Below are positions 35,905 to 48,900 of a stretch of DNA of 64,000 bases, piece after piece. Each line of letters begins with the position of its first letter. Position 1 is the stretch's first letter. The DNA is from Coprinellus micaceus. Lineage: Eukaryota; Basidiomycota; Agaricomycetes; Agaricales; Psathyrellaceae. Below the pieces are notes generated by a model. It worked only from the letters and a program-made list of their open reading frames with translations, did no database searches and was not told the origin of the DNA. The stretch is from the NCBI GenBank assembly GCA_951394405.1, contig OX596338.1:3162001-3226000 (forward strand), read 5' to 3'. The position numbers and the translations under genes were made by a program.

Positions 35905-38900
35905 TTAAGCCTCTGCAACGGCAGTCGAGCCGTTAATGCCAATTTCGAGAGGCCCTACAAACCACGGGTCAGATAAATAGTTGTAAGTGCAGGGGACCGC
36001 AGTCGACTTACGCGTCTCGAAGAGTAAATTGACAACCGTCGCCTGGCTTCTGGAGCCAACGAGGGAGGCTAGAGAAGGTTAGTAGGAAGGTGAGTGAATC
36101 ATGCTAGAGTCTACTTCATGGGGGACTCACCGGACTCAAGAATGCTAGCCACCTTTGTAGTCAACGGGTCTGACCGGCCTTCGAGTTCATGGTCCCTTGA
36201 GGTGAAGGACTGACCGAAACCCAGATGATCGGCGTGGTTAGTGGTCCAGTCGGGGCCGACCAAGTCATACTCAGTAAAGTCGTCCGACACAGGTGTGATG
36301 ATATCTGCCATGATAGCCATCAAGCGATGACGCAGAAGGGGGTACTCGGTCTTGCTGCATGGGCTGCGTAGCCACGCTTTGATGACCCTCTCCACGGCGA
36401 GAAGCTTCGCTTGGAATACTAACGCTGCTTGAGGCGTCAGTTTCAAGGCCTTGTCTGCCTTCAGGGATCCATTGAAGAACAGCTCGATATTTTCGCGGGC
36501 CACGTACAGCGCCGTCGCGCACTAGAACGTTGTAAGAAAGCACGGCCTAAGAGCAGAAGGTAGGCATGAACGACGTACCATTGCGAGTGGAAATATGATT
36601 AGCCGCCAAACGAGGTCAGTGGGCGAGCGAGGGCCGCACTGCATCTGCTGACGCAAGAACCGCTCCAACACAGACACCTCCTCGTCGCCGTTCTTGAGAG
36701 ACGCCTGGTGGATCCTCTCGAGGGCGAAGCGGATTGCGAACAGAAGGAACGGAGCCTGGAAGTTGAGAAAATAAACTTCCTTCAAGTATCCAGGCAAAAT
36801 GATACGGAGAAGATATTCCGTGAGGGATCCGAAGCGAAACGCAGGATATCCATTGTTAAAAGCATGTTTTTCGGAGGGGGTGGGGTTCCAAGGTCGACCT
36901 TCCTGCTCGGCGCGGGTCTTGCTCTCGAAATATTTCTTGAACGCACGATACCAGTGAAGGATTCGTACTACCTTCAGAAGGAGTGCGATGGTGGTCTAAA
37001 GAAAATTGAATAGGTGTCACTGACGCTATTCAAGGAGGGTAAATTTGAAAGAAATGCCTACTTCTTGACGGAAGTCGTCAACTTCCGGATGAGTTTCGAC
37101 AGACAAGGGGCGGGGGACACTCTGGAAGTCGACGAGGACGGCATAGTGTGCGTAGGCCATTATAACAGTCACCACATTTAATCGTGCACGAGCCTGAGCA
37201 GGGCTACCCTGCTGCAAGATACCAAGCAAAGAGGAATCTCTCTTTTGGAGCAGATTCTCAAAGATGAACTTGAACAACTCCTCGATATGTTCTGCGATGG
37301 ATATCTTGGCCTGCCGGAAAGAGGAGAAAGATGAGGGCCCAGAGCAAGAATGAAGTCGAACGCGGACCATACCTTCTTCGTCGAAGCGAGGATCTGCTTG
37401 TCGTTTGACAGCATCGAGCTTACTCGTCGAGAAACCTCTCCTAATAGATACTGGTCAGTGAAGCCACAGAGTATTTAAACAACGTCACCCACCGGCTAGC
37501 TCAGGCCGCGTGTTGATGTATTCGGGAGATGCGGATATATGAGCGTGGACGCCCTTCACAAGAGTCGAGATATCCTCGGCCATATCGGGGTTGGGATGAG
37601 CACAGATGAACTGGCTCGCAGCGTCAGCATCATCGAAGACACCAAGAGCACCAATAAGTAGACCTCGGTGGGTCACACGGCGAAGAGTCTTCTCGTGTCT
37701 GAAGATAAGTTGGGAGGAGATGGTAGGACATGGCGGTTGGAATCCGGGGACAAAGCTCGCCAATTGGAATCGCCAGTCACGAGGGACCTGGATGGAGATA
37801 CGGTAGATGTCAGTGGTAGAGGGGGAGCTGGAGTCCTCGGAGGTGGTGCGCCTTCGCTTCCGGGTTATGACGTGGGCCAGCCGCAGTAGGTCGGTGGAAT
37901 ACCCCAGAATGGGCCCTGCGAGGGGCGGAGAGGAGGGGCGGCTGGGTGCAGGAGTTGCGATTACGCCGCGAGTGGGTGTGGAAGGGCGGGACCCGGATTG
38001 AGCACTTGATGCGACCCCAACATGCGGCATGGGGGGGACCTGGAGAGTGGGGGTGGGAGGGGCAGATACCGGAGGAGTCGAGGCCTCAGAAACAGGGGCG
38101 ACGGACGGGCGTTGGGAAGTATGAGGGGAAGGAAAGGTACGAGGAGCTTGAGGAGCCTGGGGAGCTGGGGACGCTTGAGGGGCTTGAAGGGGTGGGGACA
38201 CTTGAGGGGCTTGAAGGGGTGGGGAAGCTTGAGGGGCTTGAAGGGGTGGGGACACTTGAGGGGCTTGAAGGGGTGGGGAAGCTTGAGGGGCTTGAAGGGG
38301 TGGGGAAGCTTGAGGGGCTTGAAGGGGTGGGGACACTTGAGGGGCTTGAAGGGGTGGGGAAGCTTGAGGGGCTTGAAGGGGTGGGGAAGCTTGAGGGGCT
38401 TGAAGGGCTGAGGACGCTTGAGGGACTTGCTGCGGATCTGTCTCTATTCGCGGTCGTTTAGAGGAGGGTCCAGCAAGGTCCCCTGGCGATGCTGGGGTGT
38501 TCCCCTGTCCGTACGTAAAAGGGAAACAGAGCGGGGAGTCCTGCACTCCAAATTGGGGGAGATGTTGGGTGAGGTTGTATCCGAGGTAACTGGGGACGTT
38601 GCTTGAGCTGGAACCAGGGACAGATCGGAAGTTGGTATCAGTCGTGTTATAGGCCGCATAATCGACCGGGAAGGGGGTGGCGCTCCCCTCGGCGATGGTC
38701 TGGACGTCGCCAGAGAGGACATCGGTTTTGATGAACATGTTTTCACCTTGGAAGAGCCCCGCCATTTCGAAGAGGCGTCGGTGATCGTCTGTGTTGTCGG
38801 TATATACCGACAGTTCCTCAGAAGTCAAGTTGCCTGAAAGAACTAGGTTGAGATAGCCCATATGGGCGTCGTCCTGTCAAACTCCGAATGAGCACGAATT

Positions 38901-39021
38901 CAGCGAATGACGAGTCCGTCATGCTCACCGTGAGCCCATCGTATAGTAAGTCTTGCGGGAGCCCAAAGTGAAAATCGCCGGCGTCAGAGCCCGTGCCGGG
39001 TGGAGCGTTAGGAATGTCCAT
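35905..39021 (-). CDS. 901-residue orphan with Gln/Ala/Pro repeat domain
   Basis: Exons 39021-38929, 38873-37493, 37440-37373, 37310-37062, 36995-36579, 36521-36131, 36068-36012 and 35954-35905 give 901 residues with every phase consistent. Residues near 40-110 look folded (LNLVLSGNLTSEELSVYTD). Next is a long disordered region with nine copies of the 9-residue unit PPLQAPQAS, then Ser/Pro/Thr-rich sequence and RKRRRTTSEDSSSPS. The C-terminal half is mostly helical, with hydrophobic patches (YFLNFQAPFLLFAIRFALE) but no obvious membrane protein layout. I do not recognise the family. Its layout, with a disordered N-terminal half and a helical C-terminal half of about 450 residues, fits a regulatory or structural protein, but no role can be assigned. 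Confidence 0.7.
38165..38425. repeat. 27-bp coding minisatellite in the 901-residue gene
   Basis: About nine tandem copies of a 27-bp unit, on the plus strand gcttgaggggcttgaagggg followed by tgggg and a/c variants. It encodes LQAPQ(A/V)SPP on the minus strand. The unit is a multiple of three, so copy changes keep the frame. Alternating Ala and Val forms (A,A,V,A,A,V,A,V,A) suggest that blocks of two or three units were duplicated. Confidence 0.92.
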
Positions 39022-41246
39022 GGGAGGGTAATGAAGGTGGTTGAAAGAGATGGAGAGAATGCGACAAGCCCAAAGGGAGGCGTCGGAGGGGAATCCCCCC
39101 TTGGACCTACTCTGTATGAGATTGAAGTCCTTTTAAGAGATTTGGGGAGCCAGATACCTGTTTCTATCCCCCACTCCTTCTCTATTCGCTGAAGTGTTCT
39201 GGAACGGCAATCCCGTCCCAACCCTGTGAAATGGGGCGACATGAAACCCAATCTATCGCATTGTTAGCTTCCCTGCGCCGACCTTCTGGGTCCTATGACA
39301 CCCCGTACCATCTTGATCTTTGAAAGCTTCACATCCAAGCACCAAAAAAAGACGCTTGACACATCGGGATCCCTGACATTCATAACGGACCAATGCTGCA
39401 CTCGCTAGATCTAAATCGTAATGGTGGCCTTTCAGCCTTCCCTATCAGCATATATTAAGTCAGACAGAAGTGGAAGATACCCTAATCTTGAGATGGAGAG
39501 GAGTGAGAGACATTTCGAATACAGTCGAAAATGCCTTCCCAGCCCTTCACACATATTCCTCCATGACCCTCTCCACCAAGAACGGGACCCTCCAGTGAAA
39601 GCGCCAACACCGAGATTTCGAACGTATCGAAGATCCCAGAGTTAGCACTTGGTGATGGCCTTGTCCTGGCCTCTGTACTGTGGTGTCCGAGCCTCGAGCG
39701 TGGACGTTCGGGTGAGAGCACTGGCAGCTGCATCACGATGGCCACGATTTGGACGAATTTCAAGCTCCGCCTCAATTGGCCATGCACGTGATATGATTAC
39801 CGAGCCTGATCGGGCAGTCGGCGTGGTCCCTGTTTGGCAACTTGGGCGCCTAAGGAGGCCGCGTAGACGCTGGAGACTCAATGGCCTATGCTTACGACCA
39901 ATATTATTTACCATAGCACACTCAATCCTTCATAAACTTATTTTCTAAGCCGAGAAACACCCCGTACCGCCCTGAGTCCTCGTTCGAACGATGATATCGC
40001 AGTTGTACACTGCCGAGGAAACAGCTATTTTTTCAATACTTTACATATCGACCAGACCACGCGAAATGAAGATAGTGTGAGATTAGATCGTCACTTGGCC
40101 TCGGAGGATGTGACTACTCGACCCTCCGAGCCAGGTATTCGGATTCCATTGTTACCCCGTCGCACATTCTGGGGCCACCAGAATTAGCTTGAGGGTCATG
40201 GGCCCTGTCCAGCTCTCGGATCCCTCTTCGAGCATATCTAGAAAGCCCACCTTCCGTGGCGTTACCCCTTACTGTCATGGATTGTGATGCATTTCTGGCA
40301 GGATTAGTTAGTCCCCCGCCGCCACACTGGTACAGACAGGCCGTCTTCCACTGAAGCGGGACACCAAATAGCGGAAACCAACGCCTACGAAATCTAAGCA
40401 GCCCCAGTTTGCTTGAAGGAACCGCATTCGGGGTTCGATTCGAGATAGAATTTCCAGAGATCGGAGCTATTCTGTTGTGTCAGAGGCGCCGAAGGCTGTT
40501 CAACAACGCCGAACATGACCGGCGAATCCAACCCACATGAACTCTGTCAAAAGAATATGAAATGTCACTCCGCTCAGCTCTGGAAAAGTCACGTCGGGGT
40601 GGTGCTACTGCGCAGATGCGTTACTTCTTGCGAGAACCGCGGGGTCGTGCCGATGGGTCGGATAATACGCCAAGCGTGTACCACCAAACACGGCGTAGTA
40701 CAAGTCCAAAGATCTGAGTAGCACATACTAATTGGGGTTGCTCAACACCACATCTCGAGAGTCCGTGCAGGCCCAGCCCTTGGTCGTTAACGTACTACTG
40801 GGCGGCTTGGGAAGGGAGTCGAGGGTCGGCGACCGAGGGGTGAGAATTTCGCCGGCCACCATGATTTGTACATTCAGCCCGAACGGATGAAGGGGGAAAC
40901 ACCGCCGACCCCGATTCCTGAGTGTTCACGTCGGACTTGCGAGTGCTTGCCCAACTTAATGTTCAAGCTCAAGAGAGACAGCATTTCAAAAAGAGGAATT
41001 TGGGAAGTACCCCAGAGCCCGAGGAGTCTTAGAGTCCTGCTAGTGGGAAGCCCTGACGGCCGCCGCAAGCTGAGTTCGTGAAGTTTGTTGCTAGCCCGGG
41101 GAGTGCCAGTGAACGGAAGCTCAAGTTGTTGAAAGCATCAGGCGGCAGGTGATGGCTGGGATATTTCCGAGTCATTTTCCCGCGGTGTGGGCAACAGGAG
41201 TTGGTATCATACCACGACGACCACCTGCCCCCAAGCCCGCCGGATC
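39022..41246. other. Gene-poor interval
   Basis: About 2.2 kb. Open frames are all short, lack splice partners and look random in composition. I see no repeat or RNA gene here. It should contain the promoter of the 901-residue gene at its left side. Confidence 0.5.
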
Positions 41247-42186
41247 ATGCCCTCGGAGAGCAGCGTACAGCAGGGCTATCGTCGGTACACCCTCTTCATG
41301 CCCTACAACTTGCCTACCCGCCGCCTCCCAACGTCGAGGGCACGAATACGTTGCACTCTCCCGAATGTCCCGCCGTTTCAGCCTATCACCTGTGCTTCCG
41401 GTTGGAATCTTGGGGATTTAACGGTCTCTTCGTTGAGCAACTCAATACGTCCTTCGTCCCCCCGTCACTCAGTCCCGAGTATTTGCCATGGCTCTCGGGG
41501 CACTTTAATGGGTCCACGGCCCGCGCATGGAGTCCCAAGCCTCGTTGCCGTTCCACCGACGATTGGCAATGGCCACTCTCAAAGTGGTCGCTCGGAGGTG
41601 AGTGCACTGACTTTATTTCCCTGGGCGATGATAGTAACGGAGCAAATTCTATCGAACAAATTTCATACCTCAGGACCATGCTAAGGAAGGTCCCAAGCAC
41701 CCCCATCTCGACAAATTGGTGCACAACATGGCCGAAAGCAGCGTCATCGAGTACGAAATTGGTGTCCTCGTCGCCCAGGCGCTCGACAAGGTTGGTGATT
41801 TGGTAGTGCTAAGCACAGAGAGGGTCGGCCTGCATGCTTCTGTCGCCACTCATTCTCCTCAATCGCTCGACATGTGCGTGGTTCAGTCCGCGTTGCGCCC
41901 CGCGCTCTTCGACGCATTCGAGTCAGGGGCTCGCCGAAGTTCCACGACCGCGGACGGCTCCAGCAACAATCGACGCCCTTCCAGTACTGGAGTGAGGGAA
42001 TTGACAAACGACTCCGCTCCGACCACAACTCGCCTCACGACGCACCAGCTGCAAGAGCTCGGCGCGACATTTGGTCGGAATCCTTCAGGTTTGGGGGAGG
42101 TTGTGGAGACGATGTGGCATTCAGGAAGTCATTGCCCCGACGTTACGGGCGTGGTGACCCGCTCTTCGCCTCTTTTGGTGGCGTGA
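41247..42186 (+). CDS. Hypothetical protein, 287 residues
   Basis: Exons 41247-41597 and 41674-42186, joined by a GTGAGT...CTCAG intron in phase 0. The first half is Arg/Pro/Ser rich and low in hydrophobic residues. The second half has a likely helical stretch (SSVIEYEIGVLVAQALDKVGD) followed by Ser/Thr-rich sequence. No motif is recognised. The long competing frame at 41201-41806 reads through the same intron and is less likely. It may be a lineage-specific gene or a decayed one. Confidence 0.4.
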
Positions 42187-42687
42187 CCCCGCCTCTCGAT
42201 GCGACGCGGCTCTGTTTCTACTGTTGTGGTCAGCATCTCCTTTTCTCGATCTTTCAATCTCATCCAGAGTCGGAGAGTATGTGGGTGTTGTATTAACCTT
42301 ACTACATGTATTTGTCATATTTATACCTAGAACTATTACCGCTGCTACTTCTCTGTATTCACAATGAAAAGCATTGATTGCCCTGGGACTTGCTGAACCA
42401 CTTTGCACTGAGAAGAACTCCCACAGACGGACGAAAGTATGTTTGGAATACGTGAGAATTAACTAAAGGTGATAGATACGGTACGTGACGGATAATCGTC
42501 GATCATGATCGCAGGTGGAAATTGAATGTTGGGTGACTCGGACACAGAGCCAATTAGTAACTAGTAGTCATGTAGAGGTACGCGAGCACAGGAGAAAATG
42601 AAGGAGGGGCTTGAAGGAACGATTAAAACATCACCCGGGATGCGAGCTATCGCACACAGGTGCTTCGACTTGAGTACTACGACACTC
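42187..42687. other. Interval with no gene seen
   Basis: About 500 bp between converging genes, A/T richer than its surroundings (42290-42520). It should hold both 3' untranslated regions. Confidence 0.5.
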
Positions 42688-44384
42688 TCAAAGGGAGCGA
42701 ACGCCGGTATTGTACCTGCAATTGTGTAAGTTCTGCCCTTCCATGTGCCATTCAATGCTGCCACCGATTGTAGGGGCGTGGAAGATACGGAGACAGTCTT
42801 CGCACCGGAAGAGAAGGAAGACCAGGTCATCCAAGGTGAAGCCCGGGTGGTCGTCGAAAGAGAGCACACTCTGGAGGAAATCAAATTGGGGGGAGCGGAC
42901 ATCTAGGGGAGGGGTCCCCTCGCATTTATGCTGGGAGCGCCTCTCCGCGGAAAGGAATCGCTGACATGTGAGGCACCGTCTCAACACTCGCTTCAGTTCC
43001 GTTTTGGTGATTCCGGTCGGGGGCGACCCGTTACTCGGACACACGCCGAGACGGATGAGGATGTCGGAGTGCGTGTAAGTAGGGCGGCGAGGGTTGAATG
43101 TAGGAGTGTCGTCCAGAAGAGAAGGGTCGAGGGAGGAAAACGCTATTGAAATTCAGGTTAATTAAAAAATCAGTAATCCGGCTAAGAATCGGAAGGGGCT
43201 GACGACATACCGGATATGCTGGGCCCTGACTCAGTGATGAGGGACCGTTGATCTTCGGCGAGTCCGTTAAGATACCAATATGATTCGTCGAAAAGATACC
43301 CAGGGACACAACCTCCATCCAAGTTTGCGGACAGCACAGTGGGGGATACAGCGGTGGCGATAGAGTCGTAAGAAGTCGGTCCCTCGATACTGTCCAAGGT
43401 TGGAATGGCTTCGAGTGCAGCAGCAAGGGTGTCGCCATCGCCGCCGACGGCTGTTGTGGTCATGGTGAGTGTCGCAGCGATTTACAGCCAGGGTGGCCAA
43501 GCATGCTGCTACGAGGATGGACTCACCATGGGTATGGGTGTGAATTCCAACGGGGGCGCCGGAATCACTCCATTCGCGCAGAGTCGGGTGCGCACTGTCG
43601 GGATGCCCAATTTGAGAAGGTGGCCTTGCCAAGTCCTGGCCGAAATTTGGAGCTGGTCTCGTAGACACCACGGCGGAGGGTGATGCGTACGCATTTAGGT
43701 CGCCTGTCTCATCTACGTGGGCGGTTAGGTAAGGAGTGAGCGTAAGACGAAATGCCAGGGCTCACCATTGATAACCTGGCGCAGGGCTGTGAGGATAGCG
43801 AATGCGAGAACGGCGGGGAAATTCTCTCTGAGTTCGGGAGCACTGATACCAGTGGCCTCGTTCATAGGAAGGACGGGACTCGGCGAGTCCGCGGCGGTGG
43901 CCTCAGAAAGGGGAGGGTCTGGGAAAAGACGGTCATTGAGCGGTGCTACGGAGTTGGAGTGCTGTCTCAGAGACGGCGCTGGGTATTCCCAGAGTGGAAT
44001 GGGGGCTGGAGGGGCTCTGACTAAAGGTCGAACACGTTGGCCGTGACGGGTGTGGGGTGCTGGGTGTGGATCCGATCCACTAAGTTCCTGTTGTCGGAGA
44101 CGGAAGGGGCTGCTGAGGGGTGACGCATTATTGCGCATGGAGGTCGTGGTGCGTAAGTAAGGGACACGGAGAGATGATGGTTCGGTCACCGATCTTCCTT
44201 CAAAGGCAGCCACTTCCAGGGCGCGTCGGGAATCACCACCACCCATAGTAGTATGGACGTCGAGGAAGGGCCGTGGGGTGGTGGACGCTTCGGAAGTGGC
44301 AGGAGCGGCGGGGGGACCACAGAGGCGTGTTGGGGTGGAAGGGGTGGTGTAAGTACCACACGTCGAGGGAGTGGAACCGGACAT
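42688..44384 (-). CDS. 499-residue orphan with C-terminal Cys/His cluster
   Basis: Exons 44384-43766, 43712-43527, 43450-43211 and 43142-42688 give 499 residues; all phases agree. The start at 44384 has a good context (cacaATGtcc). The first 290 residues are Ser/Pro/Thr rich and probably disordered. The third exon is acidic and aromatic (GYLFDESYWYLNGLAEDQ). The last exon has two Cys/His groups: CLTCQRFLSAERRSQHKC and, about 50 residues later, CEDCLRIF ... WHMEGQNLHNC. This spacing (C-x2-C-x12-H-x-C) suggests two small zinc fingers. A role in DNA or protein binding is plausible, but I know of no matching family. Confidence 0.65.
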
Positions 44385-44796
44385 TGTGGTAGAAAAGGAG
44401 AAACTTGGATGTGGTGAGGCGAACAAGAGAGGGAGGAGACTTGGGATGAGAGAGGAGAAATGGGCAGCCTTTAATACGCCTGTCGCCGTCCCCCCATGTT
44501 TTCCGTACGAAATTACTTATTTGGCAAGGCCGCACGATCCGAGCAACCCCCCCAATGGTTCAAAACATTGTCAACTCTGCTTGGGGCGTTGACGATCGAC
44601 CCGACTCAGTGATGATGCTTTGTTCTGGTGATTGGCGAGGGGATTGATGCGAACACAGGCGCCTCCTTCAGTTCGATGGTATCAGTGGGGGTGTGAAGTT
44701 CGATGGGCTTAAATCTCATACCTGGCGCATTTCCCCTTGACTTTCGATTCGACCGAGAACCAGTCGATCGAGTCATCCACAAACGACTCTTCTGCT
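44385..44796. promoter_or_regulatory. Divergent intergenic interval
   Basis: 412 bp between the starts of the 499-residue gene (left) and the 313-residue gene (right). No clear TATA box or repeated element was seen; a promoter function is inferred from the divergent layout only. Confidence 0.4.
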
Positions 44797-45961
44797 ATGA
44801 ACCACTCCGCTCTTCCTACTTCCCAACTGCCTCTCGTGACCGTTGGGAGCGCACCCCACCTCAGGGATTATGTTCCTCAAAGAGAGTTGACGCCAGATCT
44901 TAGGCGCCGTGGCGGAGAGTTATCCAGTTTGAACCAGAGTGGTGCGCAAAGGTACGTCGCCGGTCTTCTTGCTCTTCTTGCTCGAGCCAAGACCCCGGAG
45001 ACATGCTAACCGCTGCACATTTGTATGCCATTGCTACAGTGTTGTGAGGAGGGGCATAAGCCTATTCAACGCCGGAGTGGGCTCTGCCACCACCAACAGG
45101 GTCCCTACTGCGCCACCAGAGCTCGTCGACAGGCCCCTCATCGAGCGACCTGCTGTCGAAGGAACCGCCGTCGAAGAGGCCAGTGAAGTGTTCGAGGCGA
45201 ACGGTAACCAAGAGCCAGAGTCGGAACCGAAGATGGCTCTGACGTTGGTGTCTCCCGAAGTGGCCCAAGCGATGGAGGATAGCATGGGTGGGCTGGCCCA
45301 GTGCTGGCCGATAAACAACAAGCAAACGCTTGTTGCCTTTGCTTCTCGTTTGGATCACTGGAACGCGATTGCCGCAGTTGCCAGGATCGAAGTGCTACCC
45401 CAACCGCGCCACTTCCCGCTCATTTTCCCTTCCAGCGAAGTTCCCAGTCGCGCCAGGTCCCCAGCCACCACCATCGTTCTCGCCATCGTCGCCGCTATTG
45501 AAGGTGCCCTCGCGATTTGGGCCGTTACTGCAGCTGGATCCATTGGTGAGGGTTGATCGCATTCTCTACTCATTTAAGACTGAGCGTGACGCCTTACTAT
45601 CCCCTCCTTCTGGCGTAGGAGCCCCTCTCGATCACTCCCAAGCTCCATCCACCTATGCTGGTGTGGCCCGCGGGATTGGCGCGTTGGTTATGAAGCTGCA
45701 CGTGCAGGGGAACCGGATTTTCCATCGCCAATTCCAGCTGGCACTTGAGTTGCTCGTGGGGTACCTGGAGGGGATGCGTGGTAAGTATCTATAGTCCGGG
45801 GCAGGATGTCATGGCTTACCATTACTAACGTCGCACTGACAGATGCTAGGGATTCAGACACTGGTCTGAATATAAGCTCCTCCACGAGCACAGCATCTAG
45901 CCTCGGGAACTCCGGGCGCTCGAGGGTGGAGGGCATACCCCGTGCCACCGCGACCGCCTAG
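44797..45961 (+). CDS. Hypothetical protein with one membrane segment
   Basis: Exons 44797-44951, 45040-45545, 45619-45780 and 45843-45961 give 313 residues. Introns are 88, 73 and 62 bp, all phase consistent. The N-terminal 120 residues are polar. One hydrophobic segment, TTIVLAIVAAIEGALAIWAV, lies near residues 195-215. Downstream is an amphipathic region (GIGALVMKLHVQGNRIFHRQ) and a Ser/Thr-rich tail. No family is recognised. The first Met (44797) is the only ATG in frame near the upstream end of the open frame. Confidence 0.6.
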
Positions 45962-48900
45962 CGTCGTGGGTCGTTTCGAGGTCGCGAATGACGAACATCT
46001 CTCATTTCTTAAGTACCTCTTCGCCATATCGTTGTTCTGTTACGCCGAATATTCACATGAGTACTACCATCGTCATGTTCACAAAAACATTTGAAGGGAT
46101 CAACGAACCGCACTCCCCAAGTCGTAGGTACCCCAAGCAGGAAGTGCCAGGAGGAGCATGAGACCCCGCACTGAGTGGGTCACGAATGAGGGCCTAAGTT
46201 ACTGCAGGACTTCGAAAATCGAACGTCGCTGGTACTACTGAATGCTTCAGCTCTAATATATAGGCTTTGTCCGGCTTGAAGCTGGCAGGATTTCGAACAT
46301 CGAACATCCACCGCCGGCCGCGTATTGTACTAAGGTTGATTATAGGGTTTTATGAGTCTGAGGAGGTCACAAGCGTGATTAGAGCAAAAAATGAGGCTTA
46401 CCTTTAATTATCCAGAGCTTTCTCCCCTCTTCCTGAGCGATTCATTGTCGTCACTCGTCGTGGACCAGCGGAAAAGGAGGTCGAAAGGGCCAACTTCCTC
46501 CTCCGCTTTGCGACGCGGTGACGTAAGTTTTCCCAGCATACACAGCCACATCACCGCATTCGTGCTGGCTCTATAGCATACTACGGGTATGTAACTCCTT
46601 CCTGTTTCAAGTTCAACCACCACAGCTGAGATATTCGATGACTTCGAAATCTCTGGTGGTGGTTGGGCCCATGGATAGAGATGCACGACTGCTCTAAATC
46701 TCTCATCCTCTCATGGGCGTCCAACCTACCGTTGTTCTCACTGTCCTACCGAGTCCATCCACTGCTTGCCCCGCCAAGCTCGAAATCGAGAGTCTTTCCG
46801 CCGATATCCACCCCTCTGCCCTGGGGCTCGATGGAAAGGCGGTACATCGTTCCGAATCCAGTACCAGTTAGCTCCAACCTCGGCCCCAAACCAACCGTAT
46901 CGCGCGAGGGTTCAACGTTCAACGCCGAACAAATTCGAGAAACAGGCCTCAGGAGGAGTCTGCTCAAGGCAGGTAGATAAATCTCGCAGCTACTGGCGAG
47001 GCTGTGAGCTTATAGACAGGGCGTGGGCAGATGACCGCTGTCTAGGACGTCGTCGGAAGCTTCAATCGTACGTTGGTTGCTTGATTCCGACTTGAGAGCT
47101 GACGCTCATCTATCATATCCCCTCCCTCTCTAGCATTCATTGTATCCAGACTCATCGTACTCAGTGACCTTGGGGACATGTTGAACCCGACCTTTGGAAG
47201 AAATGTGAGCTTTCGACTTTGTTCGACGTTTGGAGATTTGCTGAAGAACCCCTCTCGGATGCCAGTCTTACCTCCGCCACCACCATCACCGGGGTTGTCC
47301 AACAAGCGGCTCGTGTTATCATGCCTGAAGAGGGACGTGTTCAGCCTGGTGGAAGAAGCGGGGTTCCAGTCCATAGTACGTTGGCTTTGAGACATACAGA
47401 ATTCTGACTTGTCATTGACCATTTATAAGATACCCCGGCCTCGATGCAAGCAAACATAATATCGCAACTTTGAGCGGCGCGCAGGGTCAGAGGTACATCC
47501 AATCTATGGTGCAATACACGAGTCACGTCCTTACTATCCAGCTTCCCGGTCCCAGGATGCTACATCCAGCACCCCCTGCCCAGCATCGCCATCGACTACC
47601 CCCGCGCCATTATACTAAAGATCGGCCCAGCTAGCCACACTAGTTGACGCTCGACAACAACAAAAGTAAGTCTTTATCACTGCTGGAAGCGCCCCATCTT
47701 CACCTTTACGCCCCACTCTCACCAGATCCACAACCATATGGAACCGGCCCCTTTCGTCGATTGTGAGTTGCTTCCCCATCGTTAAGCGCCCAAATGTCCG
47801 ATCTCCCCGAAACTTGCCAGAGGTGTACTCACTCCCTCTATCTAATCTCAGGACTCTGGACTTCGCGGCGCCCATGATAACGAGGATACGTCATCGAGAC
47901 ACCATGGAGACGTCTATTACAGGGAGATGAAGCCCAAGACTATGGCCTACCTATCGACGTTGGCGTCGTTTAGCCTGGCGGGATTTTCTGTAGCACTTCA
48001 GTATCTGTGAACCTTCGGAACTACCTCCATACACCCAGCCACTCAATCCCCTGATTCGGCCTGACGATGTCTGCACCTACCTCGCCTTCGAACCCCATAC
48101 GCTCATCACCAGCCAGTCAATAGGGTGGCATGCAGAACAAATTGCTGGTACTGTGAATATTCCGTACTTCGACTTTATATCCCTTTATGGGCTACTGACC
48201 ATTCTTGAAATTTTATAGCGGGTCCCGTTTCCGAACAATCGCCTCCCAAGGAGCAATACTCGCCTTACCCGCCGGGGGGCTGCAAACTGAACTGAGGGAA
48301 ATCGCCTATCTCCAATGGAAGCCGAAACGCGTCGAGATCACCGCCGCCCCCAACCTCCTCAAGGACATCGACACGCTGCGAGACAAGCTCGACAGGATCG
48401 GGGACACGGATCTCGCTAAGCGCACAGAGATGCTGCATTCGATCACGACGAATATCCTCGCGTACCTCAAGGTGTGCAAGAACAAGGACCCGAGGGACTC
48501 TAACTTTCTGTTTTCGGTCGCGGCTTCAAACGTCGTCGGGAGGTCAAGGTTATGGCCAATCTCAAGAAGGATAGGGCGCCCAGTCTCCGTCTGTATGCGC
48601 CGACGATGTGGGCCAGGAATCATGTGTGCGAAATTCCAAGGCCCCCTGGGGCCAGAGAGCGGGAGGAATGGAGAGAGTTGGGAGCGAGAGAGTTGAGAAC
48701 CTAAGCGCTGCCGGGGACCGTGGTTCCTTTCCACGTCCCGATAGAAGGCATCGCCAGTGTGTCGAACATTCAATGACTACCTGATGATCTCCGAAACGAC
48801 GACCACTGCACCTCCGAGGATTCAGTGCTACATAGATATGATTAGCTTACAATGTTGCGATCAAGTTCTCCGTCTTTTTGATCCAGCTGATGATTTCAAC

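Noticed and set aside
38022..38461. Long plus-strand open frames made of LKGWGSLRG-type or GLEGVGKLE-type repeats
   Set aside because: They are the antisense reading of the 27-bp minisatellite in the 901-residue gene. Repeats of 27 bp keep several frames open, and the minus-strand gene has splice support on both sides.
41201..41806. 201-residue unspliced frame on the plus strand
   Set aside because: It reads through a good GTGAGT...CTCAG intron. The alternative frame joins two exons in phase and continues 380 bp further.
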